A stretch of 64,000 nucleotides of DNA. It comes from Rhizobiaceae bacterium. Its GTDB lineage: Bacteria > Pseudomonadota > Alphaproteobacteria > Rhizobiales > Rhizobiaceae. Below, in pieces: positions 17,290-26,186 of the stretch. Numbering within the stretch: position 1 is the stretch's first letter; each line of letters starts with the position of its first letter. The translations under genes were made by a program, and so were the position numbers. The stretch spans positions 82,707-146,706 of the forward strand of contig JAMLJA010000010.1 of NCBI GenBank assembly GCA_023953905.1. The letters run 5' to 3'. Below the pieces are notes generated by a model, which was not told the origin of the DNA, did no database searches, and saw only the letters and a program-made list of their open reading frames with translations.

Positions 17290-18273
17290 CTACTGCTTTT
17301 CTATTCCGGCGTTCTCAACGACCGAGGACCACTTCTTGATCTCCGCCTCGATGTATTGGGCGAACTCGGCGCCATACAGGTCACCGACGACCAAGCCCTG
17401 CGATGAGAAGAACTGCTTGATCTCATCATTGCTCATGACTTCCTTCAAGGCATTCTCGATCGTCTTTTCTGTTTCCTCGGACATTCCCGCAGGTCCGAGG
17501 AGGACGAAGATAGAGAGCGTTTCATAGCCGTCGAGGCCGGATTCGGCGACCGTGGGAATTTCAGGAGCGGCTTCGAGGCGTTCCGATCCCGTCACAGCGA
17601 GCGCCTTCAATTGTCCGTCTTGGAAATAGCTCTGGACATTTGGCAGTGAGGCAAAGCCTGCCGAGACATGATTGCCGAGGACCGCTGCAACGCCCTGTGC
17701 GCCACCACCATAGGAGACATGGGTCATGTCAAAGCCCGCCATCGACTTCAACAACTCGCCAGACAGATGGTTGCCGCTGCCAACGCTGTTTGTTGCAAAG
17801 GTAAGAGTGCCAGGCTTTTCTTTGGCCAGTGCTATGAATTCTTGGAGAGTATTGGCGGGAATTGACGGGTTGATGAAGAGCACATTGGCTGCGGAAACGA
17901 CGAGCCCAATCGGCGTGAAGTCCGCGATAGTATCATAAGGAAGGGATTTGCGCGTTGCCGGGTTGATCACGTGGTTGGTGGCGGTCAGAAGCAGGACGGA
18001 CCCATCTGGCTTGGCCTGAGCCACATGGTTTGATCCGATGATCGTCCCAGCGCCTGGTCGGTTTTCAACTATGGCTGTGACGCCCAGGTTCTTGCCAAGC
18101 TCGTCGGCCACTTTCCTGGCAATCATATCCGCGGCGCCGCCGGCGTCATAGGGCGATACGATCACCATTTCATTGAATGGAAGTGAAGACTCCGCGCGGG
18201 TTGGGCCAGCGATCAGACCGGCAAACGAAGCGATCAAAGCGACGGAGAATGCGTGGATTGAGCGGATTGTCAT
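17290..18273 (-). CDS. tctC: Tripartite tricarboxylate transporter binding protein TctC (Bug family)
   Basis: Periplasmic binding protein of 327 residues. It has a Sec signal peptide (MTIRSIHAFSVALIASFAGL, cleavage probably after TRAE or TRA) and the Bug-family pattern VSPYDAGGAADMIARKVADELG. Other family parts are VVENRPGAGTIIGSNHVAQA and SYGGGAQGVAAVLGNHV. The ATG at 18273 is preferred over the upstream one because GGGAAG stands before it. First gene of the tctCBA unit, divergent from the ThDP enzyme, so the imported acid could feed that enzyme (inference). Confidence 0.9.
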   Translation of the reverse strand: MTIRSIHAFSVALIASFAGLIAGPTRAESSLPFNEMVIVSPYDAGGAADMIARKVADELGKNLGVTAIVENRPGAGTIIGSNHVAQAKPDGSVLLLTATNHVINPATRKSLPYDTIADFTPIGLVVSAANVLFINPSIPANTLQEFIALAKEKPGTLTFATNSVGSGNHLSGELLKSMAGFDMTHVSYGGGAQGVAAVLGNHVSAGFASLPNVQSYFQDGQLKALAVTGSERLEAAPEIPTVAESGLDGYETLSIFVLLGPAGMSEETEKTIENALKEVMSNDEIKQFFSSQGLVVGDLYGAEFAQYIEAEIKKWSSVVENAGIEKQ

Positions 18274-18357
18274 GTCGGCTTCCCATTGGTTCAAGGTTGG
18301 ATTGGTAGGTCCCACCGCAGCGCCACCTTGCTCGGTAGCTTAGATTTTTATTTACAA

Positions 18358-18376
18358 TACATAGTTATATTATGTA
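18358..18376. promoter_or_regulatory. AT-rich palindrome in the tctC/ThDP enzyme divergent region
   Basis: TACATAGTTATATTATGTA has perfect 6-bp arms and a 7-base centre, 85 bases upstream of tctC. It is a candidate operator. No regulator gene lies next to it. Confidence 0.45.
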
Positions 18377-18718
18377 CGCAATACGCCAGCTTGTATTCCG
18401 TAATTTTCAGGATCCATCGGTATGCTGCTGGCATCTGAGACCATGAACCGCCGGGTTCTTCGCCTTCTTCTGGCTGCGCTCAATTTTGAGACGGCCTGTG
18501 GATGACGGATGATATTGTCGCACGCAATTTCGATGCGCCCGCACCCGATGTCGCTCGACGGGCCAGGTTGGCCTCTGCTTGCCCAGGGGGACGCAGCCTC
18601 TCACGAAACCATGTCGGAATTCGTGTTTTCTCTATTGGAGGTTGGGCCGTCAGGTCATCGTCATTCGTTGATGAGTGACTTTATGGCGCGTGCTCGTTTG
18701 TGAACACCAGGAGTCCCT
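18377..18718. other. Upstream region of the ThDP enzyme, no gene seen
   Basis: About 340 bases without a supported gene. AGGAGTCCCT at its end is the ribosome site of the ThDP enzyme. Short frames on both strands have no recognisable family. Confidence 0.45.
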
Positions 18719-20437
18719 ATGCACAAGAATGAGTTTGATGGCGGCGAAGCGATTCTCGAAGCGTTTCGCAACATGGGCGTCGACTTCGTTTTCTGTTCTC
18801 CTGGTTCTGAGTGGCCACCGTTCTGGGAAGCGATCGCGCGGCAAAGGCGTGATGGACTGGACGGTCCGCGTTATCTCGATACCGGGCATGAGACCATCGC
18901 CGTTACGATGGCAACCGCTTACGGGAATATCACCGGCCGAATGCAAGCGGTGATGCTTCATGCTGGTGCGGGCCTGCTTCAAGGCGCCATGGCGATCAAC
19001 GCGGCTCGAGCTATGGAAACGCCGATGCTCGTCATGTCGGGTGAATCTCTCACCTACGGGGAGAGCGACTTTGACGCAGGCTCTCAATGGTACCGCAATC
19101 TTAGCGTTGTCGGTGGACCTCAGCGATTGGTCGAGCCGCTGGTGAAGTGGGCCCAGCAAGCACCGTCCGCCGAGACACTGTATCAAACAGTCGTACGGGC
19201 AGGAGAATTGGCGCAGCGCGTACCCAAAGGCCCGACCTACGTCTGCGTTCCCATGGAGACGATGCTGCACGGCTGGAAGAAACCCGAGAGGGTGAGAAAG
19301 GTGCCGCCGGCACCAAAAATTCGTCCAGTGGACTCAGATATCGAGGCCGTGGCGAAGCTGATTATGGCCGCCGAATTTCCCGTGATCTCAGCCTTGACGG
19401 CAGGGCCGGACAGGGCAGCATTTGATGCGCTTGTGGAACTGGCTGAGTTCGCCGCAATTCCTGTGGTCGAAGGACAGGGCGCGTTCTTCGCCAATTTCCC
19501 GAAATCGAGCGATCTCTACCTGGGCCCCAAGATTCAGCCTTACCTAAAGGACATGGATCTTGCTATTCTGGTCGACAGCTGGGCGCCTTGGTATCCGCCG
19601 GGCAATGCGCCGAAGAATGCCGACATTGTTTCAATCAGCGAGAACCCGCTGAAGATCAACATGGTCTATCAGACCATGGAAGCCAGCCACTACCTTGAAG
19701 GAAACATTGCCGCGACGCTCCGCTTACTTACCGAGGCCCTGCGTCATCTTGGTCTAGACGAAGATGCCGTTGCCAACCGTCGGGCGCGATGTGTCAAGGA
19801 ACACGACAAATGGCATAAGAACGTTGCAGACGCCGAAGCCGGGTCAACGACGCGTGACCACATCAGCATTCCGCTTCTTATGAAAACTCTCCGCGACGTC
19901 ATGCCTGCGTCTACAAGCTATGTGGACGAGACAATTACGCACTACGGCGATATCCGAAACCACATAAAGTGGGACGATCCGAACGGCTATTTCCGCGCTC
20001 CCAGCGGGCTTGGTCAAGGAATGGGCTATGCCTTGGGTGTCAAGCTCGCACTGCCTCAACAGCACGTGGTGTTGATGATCGGAGACGGGTCGTTTCTCTA
20101 CAACCCCGCCATTGCGGCGCTTACCACAGCGGACGAGTATGAGCTGCCGCTGCTTACCGTTATCTGCAACAACAGGAAATATGCGATCATGGAGCAACTC
20201 CACGACCGTTTCTATCCTGATGGCATCGCGGGCGTGCAAAACGACTACAGTGGCGTCCACATCCATGATTCGGGATACGAACATGCTGCGCAGATCGTTG
20301 GCGGTTACAGCGCAAAAGTTGAGACCCCTGGGCAACTCAAGCCTGCTCTGGAGGCAGCTTTGGCGTGCATAAATAGTGGCAAGTCGGCAATCGTAAACGT
20401 TATACTGCCAGAGTCTGGATCTCAGCGCTCAAGCTGA
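18719..20437 (+). CDS. ThDP-dependent enzyme of the acetolactate synthase/decarboxylase superfamily
   Basis: Protein of 572 residues with the three-domain layout of ThDP enzymes. The N-terminal PYR domain has the cofactor-activating glutamate E58 in TGHETIAV. The middle domain lies around residues 190-330. The C-terminal PP domain has the ThDP/Mg motif GDGS at 455-458 and NN at 484-485. It differs from true acetolactate synthases in its N-terminus (VDFVFCSPGSEWPPFWEAI) and may decarboxylate or condense a 2-oxo acid. An AGGAG box precedes the ATG. It is divergent from tctCBA; the exact reaction cannot be given. Confidence 0.82.
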   Translation: MHKNEFDGGEAILEAFRNMGVDFVFCSPGSEWPPFWEAIARQRRDGLDGPRYLDTGHETIAVTMATAYGNITGRMQAVMLHAGAGLLQGAMAINAARAMETPMLVMSGESLTYGESDFDAGSQWYRNLSVVGGPQRLVEPLVKWAQQAPSAETLYQTVVRAGELAQRVPKGPTYVCVPMETMLHGWKKPERVRKVPPAPKIRPVDSDIEAVAKLIMAAEFPVISALTAGPDRAAFDALVELAEFAAIPVVEGQGAFFANFPKSSDLYLGPKIQPYLKDMDLAILVDSWAPWYPPGNAPKNADIVSISENPLKINMVYQTMEASHYLEGNIAATLRLLTEALRHLGLDEDAVANRRARCVKEHDKWHKNVADAEAGSTTRDHISIPLLMKTLRDVMPASTSYVDETITHYGDIRNHIKWDDPNGYFRAPSGLGQGMGYALGVKLALPQQHVVLMIGDGSFLYNPAIAALTTADEYELPLLTVICNNRKYAIMEQLHDRFYPDGIAGVQNDYSGVHIHDSGYEHAAQIVGGYSAKVETPGQLKPALEAALACINSGKSAIVNVILPESGSQRSS

Positions 20438-20519
20438 CCTGATGTGGTGGACGGCCTCCGCTTCCGGCATTGAGGTGCCATAGTGTGGCTGTCGAAAGTC
20501 ACATGAGGGAGTGCCGTCC

Positions 20520-20738
20520 ATGAAAAGGATTCCCACAATTGGTCTGGACATCGCCAAGCAGGTGTTTCAGGTTCACGGAATTGATGGTGTCGGCGCGGTC
20601 GTCGTCCGCGGCAAGCTTGGTCGCGATGATGTCGTTGGTACTTCAAGGCATTGCCGCCGTGCCTGATCGGCATTGAGGCATGCGCGACTGGACACCACTC
20701 GGCTCGTATTCTTGTGGCGCTGGGTCACGAGCTATGCC
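20520..20738 (+). pseudogene. IS110-family transposase, N-terminal remnant
   Basis: MKRIPTIGLDIAKQVFQVHG is a typical IS110 transposase start, with the first acidic residue of the DEDD site in GLDIAK. After about 45 codons the frame shifts, and FKALPPCLIGIEACATGHH follows, with the second acidic residue. The match stops at LVALGHE near 20738, so most of the gene is gone. The upstream DNA 20449-20519 carries the GGACGGCCTCC...GTGCCGTCC flank seen before such genes. Not functional. Confidence 0.75.
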
Positions 20739-21292
20739 GAGGCGATCTGCTAAGCGGTGACGTGCCCGCCGAAGCGCAGCAGTCCAGCAGGCCGCCGCCG
20801 AGGCCGCAGAGTCACATGGCCCCGCAGGCGTTGACCGATCACAGCTGCTCGATGCCCTGCGCGCAGGGGCGTTACGCACCAACAACCTGATCGCCTGGAT
20901 GATGGATTTTCACGGCGGGCCGCAACGATGGCGATGATTACTACGTTTGCGCTGTTCCCGAATGAGTGCAGCAAACTCAATCACAAATTGATTGCGATTT
21001 GACAATCGCTTCACGTCGCCGATGGCATGGGAGCAGCTTGAAGAAGTGTCGGGCCCGAGCTTGCACCGATTGCGACGTTCTATCGACAGTGCCCTATATC
21101 CCTGCCAATGCGATGTCGAGCGATTATCGAGCTCCGACGCGCGAAGCGTTCTAGTTGTGGGTCAAAGTGGACGTGCAAACATCAGTGGTCCCTTGACGCT
21201 TTCGGTTTCCCAACGCGAAGATCCGAACGCATCCCGGCAGGTGCACTCCGCGGAGTTCGCCGGCTCGCTTAGACAACGTAAGAACAGCTTGA
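20739..21292. other. Unassigned region after the IS110 remnant
   Basis: About 550 bases without a supported gene. One plus-strand frame near 20770-20940 reads like protein (SQLLDALRAGALRTNNLIAW), but it has no start and I do not recognise it. Probably degraded gene debris left by the insertion sequence. Confidence 0.4.
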
Positions 21293-22405
21293 TTAGGTGA
21301 CCACCCCAACTTTGTGCCGCGTGATCAGATCGAAATCGATCTCCACGCCCAGGCCGTCATTTGCCGGCACGCACACCATGCCGTTCGCGTCGACGACGAG
21401 ATCATCCACCAGCCCGTATTTTTGCACATCGTCGGGCAGAATGACTTCGAAGAACTCCGAGTTCGAGATGCCGCACATGACATGAAGGTTTGCGACGTTG
21501 TTGAGAGAGTTGCCGCCGTGGTGGATCTCGAAGGTCATGTGAAACGCCTCCGCCAGATGAGCCGCCTTGACGCAAGCCGTTATGCCGCCTTTCACCGCGA
21601 CATCGCCCCTGAGATAGTCGGTAGCCTGGCCGGTGATCCACGGAGCATAGGCATGAAAGCCGCCGGGCGAGAACTCGGTGGCCAGGATCGGAATATCGAG
21701 CTTCTGGCGCAGCTTGGCCGAGTTGTAGATGTCGTCCTCGGCCAGTGGATCCTCAAACCAATAAAACCCCATCTCCTCGATCGCACGACCGACCCGCAGG
21801 GCCTCTGTGTAAGTGTACATCCAAGTCGAATCGAGCATCAGGCGGTAGTCGTCGCCGACGGCCTCGCGGACCGCCGCGCAGACCGCGATGTCGCCCTGCC
21901 AACCCTTGCGCGGCGGGTGAATCTTGTAGGCATGATAGCCTCGCGCCTTGACCTCCAGCGCTTCTTCGACATAGGCGCCAACGTCGTCATGCCCCGGCGA
22001 ACTGGCATAGGCCGGGACGGCCGTCCTGTACCCACCGATCAGCCGGTGAATGGGCAGGCCGGCGATTTTCCCCGCCAAGTCCCATAGTGCGACATCCACC
22101 GCGCCGATGCAGCGCCAGGTGGTCGAACGGAAGCGCTTGCAAATGGCAAGGTGGATTGCCTCCCGGTCGAGCGGGTTGCGACCGATCAGGATTGGTTTGA
22201 GCGTGTCGACGAGAGAAAACGCGTCAAGTTCGCAAGATTTCGTCACCGAGCCGAGAAACGCGTGCCCCTCCGGGCCTTCATCTGTCTTGAGCGTCACCAG
22301 TCCAAGCACACTGCTGCCTCTGGTTGGCGCATTGTGGGGGCCGAAGGACAGGGCGCGGATGTTCCGTTGCTCAAACTGGGTGACGCTGACATCGACGATC
22401 TTCAT
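21293..22405 (-). CDS. Mandelate racemase/muconate lactonizing-type acid-sugar dehydratase
   Basis: Enolase-superfamily protein of 370 residues. The N-terminal capping domain is followed by the barrel with metal ligands in LDSTWMY, FEDPL and ATEFSPGG, a basic residue region YHAYKIHPP on the second strand, and the catalytic-site His in FEIHHGGNSLN. The IHHGG sequence is common in sugar-acid dehydratases rather than racemases, so dehydration of an aldonate or aldarate to a 2-keto-3-deoxy acid is likely. Start overlaps the end of the Ldh-family gene by four bases (ATGA). Confidence 0.85.
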   Translation of the reverse strand: MKIVDVSVTQFEQRNIRALSFGPHNAPTRGSSVLGLVTLKTDEGPEGHAFLGSVTKSCELDAFSLVDTLKPILIGRNPLDREAIHLAICKRFRSTTWRCIGAVDVALWDLAGKIAGLPIHRLIGGYRTAVPAYASSPGHDDVGAYVEEALEVKARGYHAYKIHPPRKGWQGDIAVCAAVREAVGDDYRLMLDSTWMYTYTEALRVGRAIEEMGFYWFEDPLAEDDIYNSAKLRQKLDIPILATEFSPGGFHAYAPWITGQATDYLRGDVAVKGGITACVKAAHLAEAFHMTFEIHHGGNSLNNVANLHVMCGISNSEFFEVILPDDVQKYGLVDDLVVDANGMVCVPANDGLGVEIDFDLITRHKVGVVT

Positions 22406-23481
22406 AAGCCTGCCACGCCGGCCGCTGTTCGTGACAGTCTGGATGGCGGCTCGGCGCCGACCTGGCGCCCCGCGGCAACAATGTCGGCCCAGCTTTTCGG
22501 ATCGATCGGGACGCCGCGAGCAAGCCTTTCTTCCGTCAACGCCGCCTCAACATCGCCGGGAAGCAGCACGTCCGCATTGGGTCCGGAGCGGACCCATGCG
22601 ACAAACTCGTCGATCTCTGGCGACAGGGTTGCCGCCGTGCCGAGATGGTCGGGAGACACGATGATCGACAGCATGCAGTTGATCGTTGAGTTGCGCCGTT
22701 TCGGACCCTTCTGCGTCTGACCGCCAATGAGCGCGGCGCCGAGCACTTCGCATACGAAAGAGAGCCCCCAGCCCTTATGGTCGCCGAAAGGCAGGAGGAT
22801 GCCTTTCGGCTGGCCGAAAAGAACCGAAGCATCCGTCGTCGGCGTGCCGTCGGCCGTCAGCAAGGCGCCTTCCGGCAGAGGCTTGCCCGAATTCATGGCG
22901 ACGCGGACCTTTCCCACGGCAAGCTTGCTGGTGGCGAAATCGAGAATGAGCGGCCGCTCCCCCGCGCGGGGGATACCTACGGAGAACGGATTTGTGCCGA
23001 CTCTCGCCGCCGCGCCGCCGAAAGGCGCGACGGATGGGTCGCTCACCACATTGACGAAATGAATGGAGACCAGGCCCTCGGCTGCGCATTGCTCTGACCA
23101 ATGGCCGATCCTTCCGACATGATGACTGTTGCGCAGGCCGATCAGCGCGACGCCGTTGCGGCGTGCCTTGGCGATGCCGATCTCCATGGCGTCATGTGCC
23201 ATGACCTGACCGTAGCCGCCATTCCCGTCGCAGACGGCAAGGCTGTCGGTTTCCGTTACCACCGACAGCCCCTCGTTCGGCCTCAGATCGCCGCAGCTAA
23301 GATTGCGAATATAGACGGGTATCGAGCCAACACCGTGGGAATCGTGTCCGCGGAGATTGGCATCTACCAGATGGCGCGCGACGAGACGCGCTTCGCGGTC
23401 ATTTGAACCAGCGGTAAGAAAGATGTTCGCGACATAGTCGTGCAGAATCTGGTCGTTCACGACGATCTGTTCGCCGGGCAT
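22402..23481 (-). CDS. Ldh-family NAD(P)-dependent oxidoreductase (malate/L-lactate dehydrogenase type 2)
   Basis: Protein of 359 residues of the malate/ureidoglycolate/delta-1-piperideine-2-carboxylate reductase family, which is not a Rossmann-fold lactate dehydrogenase. Visible signatures are LVDANLRGHDSHGVGSIPVY near the N-terminus with the catalytic His, LIGLRNSHHVGRIGHW, and GTNPFSVGIPRAGERPLILDFATS. It should reduce a 2-oxo acid or oxidise a 2-hydroxy acid in the acid-sugar route. It lies after the binding-protein gene and is separated from it by a hairpin with a T-rich tail. Confidence 0.87.
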   Translation of the reverse strand: MPGEQIVVNDQILHDYVANIFLTAGSNDREARLVARHLVDANLRGHDSHGVGSIPVYIRNLSCGDLRPNEGLSVVTETDSLAVCDGNGGYGQVMAHDAMEIGIAKARRNGVALIGLRNSHHVGRIGHWSEQCAAEGLVSIHFVNVVSDPSVAPFGGAAARVGTNPFSVGIPRAGERPLILDFATSKLAVGKVRVAMNSGKPLPEGALLTADGTPTTDASVLFGQPKGILLPFGDHKGWGLSFVCEVLGAALIGGQTQKGPKRRNSTINCMLSIIVSPDHLGTAATLSPEIDEFVAWVRSGPNADVLLPGDVEAALTEERLARGVPIDPKSWADIVAAGRQVGAEPPSRLSRTAAGVAGL

Positions 23482-23506
23482 GCATTGTCCCTTCCGCTGA
23501 GCTGCA

Positions 23507-23541
23507 AAGAAAACGGCTGCCCACCGACTCGTGAGCAGCCG
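23507..23541 (-). terminator. Intrinsic (partial) terminator after the binding-protein gene
   Basis: On the minus strand a stem CGGCTGC/GCAGCCG (23541-23535 and 23520-23514) with a 14-base loop is followed at once by TTTTCTTT. It lies 17 bases after the binding-protein stop and before the Ldh-family gene, so it would lower expression of the two enzymes relative to the binding protein. Confidence 0.6.
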
Positions 23542-23557
23542 CGCTTGATGCCATCAA

Positions 23558-25036
23558 TCAGTTGACCGTGATGGAGGCGAGATAAGGTGCCTCTATCGGC
23601 GAGAATTGCAGGCCGGAAACGTTCGAGCGGGTGACATAGACAATCTTCAGGTCGCCCCAGAAAATGCCGACCGCATCGTCCCAGATCATTTTTGTCGCTT
23701 CAGCATAGATCTTCTGGCGCTTCTCCTGGTCGCTTTCGGCCTTTGCGGCGAGAAGCAGCTTGTCCAGCTCCGGATTTGCGTAATTCATCTCCTTGTTCTC
23801 GGAGTAATAGAGCCGCCCGACCGTGTAATCGGCATCAAGCGTCAGCGCCGGATTGGACGAGAGCACCATGTCCCAGTTCATCTCGCGGAAATTCTGGGTG
23901 AAAATAGCGCGCTCCTGCTCGAGCGGCCTTACCTTCACGCCGACCGCGTCCCAGTAGGAGATGAAAGTTTGGGCGAAATCAGAAATGCCCGGGAAGAAGT
24001 TCTGGCCGAAGAGCAAACTGGTTTCGAAACCTTCGGGCATGCCAGCCTCAGCGAGCAGCGCCTTCGCCTTCTCCGGGTCGTAGGTGTAAGGGTCGAGCGG
24101 CGTGAAGCCGAAGACCGTCTCCGGAATGACGTTGCGCGCCGGCGTTCCGGTCTCGGGTTTGAGATCCTTGAGAACCTTGGTGGTGTCGATGGCATGCCAC
24201 ATGGCGCGACGCACGCGTGCGTCGTCGAACGGCTTGCGGGCGGCGTTGAACCATGCATAGCCATAGGTGGCGCTCGGCACGACATCCACTTTCACGGCAT
24301 TGTCGCCGCGCAGCTGGGCGAGTTCGTCATCGGAGAAAGCCCAGGCAATGTCGACCTCGCCATTGAGGATGGCGGTAACGCGTGCCGTCTGCTCCGGAAT
24401 GTTGACGAACTGCAGCCCCTCGATCTTTGGCTTATCACCCCAGTAATCCGGGTTGGCCGTCACAGTGAGGCTGTCACCCGGCGAAAACTCCTCGATCTTG
24501 AATGGTCCCGTGCCGGGCATGACAACACCAGCGCCATATTCTTCCGGTCCCTTCGCGCTCACCACCTCGGATGGAGCGATCGACAGAAACGAGGTGATGC
24601 GCAGAAAAGGACCGACAGGGTTCTTGAGATGGATCACAACCGTCTGCGGGTCTGGCGTGTCGACGCTCTCCAGAACCTTCCATTGACTTGCCAGGCCACC
24701 CTTGGCCCTGGACAAACGCTCCGCAGACGCCTTCACATCGGCGGAATCGAATGCGCTGCCATCGTGAAACTTGACGCCGGTGCGCAGCTTGAACTCCCAG
24801 GTCTTGTCGTCGATCTGCTTCCAGCTTTCGGCGAGAACCGGCACCGCCTGGTCGCCATCGAACTTGACCAACGTCTCGAAGATCTGGCGCGCCACCAACA
24901 CGGATTCTCGTAGAAGCGCATTCGGTCCGTGCGGGTCGATGTCGATGATGGTGCGCGGCGGCGATACCTTCACCACCTCGGCCGACGCAGCGGTCGACAG
25001 AAGCGCCGCTGCGAGTACGATCAAAAGCTTTTTCAT
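23558..25036 (-). CDS. Periplasmic substrate-binding protein, SBP_bac_5 family
   Basis: Binding protein of 492 residues with a Sec signal (MKKLLIVLAAALLSTAASAE) and the peptide-binding protein pattern ELRTG VKFHDGSAFDSADVK in the N-terminal half. The ATG at 25036 is chosen because GGAGGAG stands before it; a longer frame to 25084 lacks this. It has no ATPase or permease beside it. The matching Opp-type components lie at 29.6-33.3 kb on the other strand, so it is probably their binding protein. The ligand is likely an acid sugar or conjugate rather than a peptide (inference from neighbours). Confidence 0.9.
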   Translation of the reverse strand: MKKLLIVLAAALLSTAASAEVVKVSPPRTIIDIDPHGPNALLRESVLVARQIFETLVKFDGDQAVPVLAESWKQIDDKTWEFKLRTGVKFHDGSAFDSADVKASAERLSRAKGGLASQWKVLESVDTPDPQTVVIHLKNPVGPFLRITSFLSIAPSEVVSAKGPEEYGAGVVMPGTGPFKIEEFSPGDSLTVTANPDYWGDKPKIEGLQFVNIPEQTARVTAILNGEVDIAWAFSDDELAQLRGDNAVKVDVVPSATYGYAWFNAARKPFDDARVRRAMWHAIDTTKVLKDLKPETGTPARNVIPETVFGFTPLDPYTYDPEKAKALLAEAGMPEGFETSLLFGQNFFPGISDFAQTFISYWDAVGVKVRPLEQERAIFTQNFREMNWDMVLSSNPALTLDADYTVGRLYYSENKEMNYANPELDKLLLAAKAESDQEKRQKIYAEATKMIWDDAVGIFWGDLKIVYVTRSNVSGLQFSPIEAPYLASITVN

Positions 25037-25073
25037 GTTTCTCCTCCCACTGGCCTTCGCCCGTTCGCCGCGA

Positions 25074-25102
25074 ACTAAATTCATTTGTCATCCATATGTC
25101 AA
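25074..25102 (-). promoter_or_regulatory. Promoter of the binding-protein gene
   Basis: TTGACA (25102-25097), a 17-base spacer and TTTAGT (25079-25074) on the minus strand, about 38 bases upstream of the ATG. The spacer carries ATGACAAAT, which also occurs at 27004-27012 in front of the dehydratase gene; GntR may recognise it. Confidence 0.5.
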
Positions 25103-25239
25103 TAGTTGTTGCAAAAATTGGGTGAGATTTGTAAACATTGACTCTCGCATCCATTGATAAATCGTTCTGGCTGAACTGCCCCCTCGCGCGGCTCGTGATG
25201 GCGCTGACCGACAAATTCACCGCTCAAGAGGTGACGACT

Positions 25240-26181
25240 TTGACTAACGGCATATCGGACCGCACGGTTTTGCAGGTTGGGCCGCTCGCCCCTGAGGCGG
25301 AGGAACTTCTTCGCCGCACCTTTGACCTGGTTCGGGTCGATACAGCGGAAAGCATCGCGGCGCGGCCGGACCTGGCTGCCATCGAGGCCATAGCAACCAG
25401 CGGCAAGGTGCCCTTAGACGCCGCCCTAATGGGTCGCCTTCGCCATTTGCGGATCATTTCGTGTCTGGGCGCAGGCACAGACGGTATCGACATGGCTGAG
25501 GCGGCCCGACGCGGGATTTCAGTCGCCACCACGGCATCGGTGCTCGCCGGCGATGTCGCCGATGTGGCGATGGGATTGGTGATCGTCGCCGGGAGAGATT
25601 TTATCGGCGCCAGTCGTCACGCCGTGGGAGGCAAGTGGCAGCATGGCCGTTACCCGCTCGGCCAGTCGCTCAGTGGAGCGAGACTGGGCATTGTTGGGCT
25701 CGGCAACATCGGCAATGCCGTTGCCACGCGAGCCACGGCATTTGGCATGCAAGTGGCCTATCATTCGAGGCGGCGTGTAGAAGCCGCGCCGTGGAACCAT
25801 GTGTCGAATCTCGTGGAACTAGCCCTCTGGTCCGACTTCCTGGTGCTTTGCTGCCCCGGTGGCGAGGCGACGCGGCGTCTCGTTGGGCGGGAGGTGCTTG
25901 TGGCACTGGGCGCCGAGGGCAGGCTGATCAACGTCTCCCGCGGATCTGTGGTCGATGAAGCTGCCCTCATCGATGCACTGGATCAGGGCGTTATCGCTGC
26001 GGCCGGGCTCGATGTGTGTGAGAACGAGCCGAACCCAAGCCGCTCACTCGCTGACAATTCACGTGTTTTTCTTTTGCCGCATATCGGCAGCGCAACGACG
26101 CAGACACGGACCCAGATGGCCGAGGCTATGGTGAAGGCCCTCACGCGCGAGCTATGCGATTTCCCGCGCGCCAATACCTGA
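25240..26181 (+). CDS. D-2-hydroxyacid dehydrogenase
   Basis: NAD(P)-dependent dehydrogenase of about 313 residues. The Rossmann motif is GLGNIGNAV, and the three catalytic residues of the family are seen as Arg in NVSRGSVVDE, Glu in CENEPNP and His in LLPHIGSAT. The start is uncertain. The frame is open from a TTG at 25138 and has an ATG at 25198, but the TTG at 25240 has AAGAGGTGA at good distance and gives a normal N-terminus (TNGISDRTVLQVGPL). It should interconvert a 2-oxo acid and its D-hydroxy acid in the cluster's pathway. Convergent with the GntR gene. Confidence 0.85.
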   Translation: MTNGISDRTVLQVGPLAPEAEELLRRTFDLVRVDTAESIAARPDLAAIEAIATSGKVPLDAALMGRLRHLRIISCLGAGTDGIDMAEAARRGISVATTASVLAGDVADVAMGLVIVAGRDFIGASRHAVGGKWQHGRYPLGQSLSGARLGIVGLGNIGNAVATRATAFGMQVAYHSRRRVEAAPWNHVSNLVELALWSDFLVLCCPGGEATRRLVGREVLVALGAEGRLINVSRGSVVDEAALIDALDQGVIAAAGLDVCENEPNPSRSLADNSRVFLLPHIGSATTQTRTQMAEAMVKALTRELCDFPRANT

Positions 26182-26186
26182 ACAGG

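Noticed and set aside
12238..20437. Idea that the TPP riboswitch controls the ThDP enzyme
   Set aside because: They are more than 6 kb apart with genes in both directions between them; the shared cofactor is coincidence on present evidence.
23606..24913. Long plus-strand frame opposite the Opp-type binding protein
   Set aside because: Shadow of the minus-strand gene, no ribosome site or recognisable domain.
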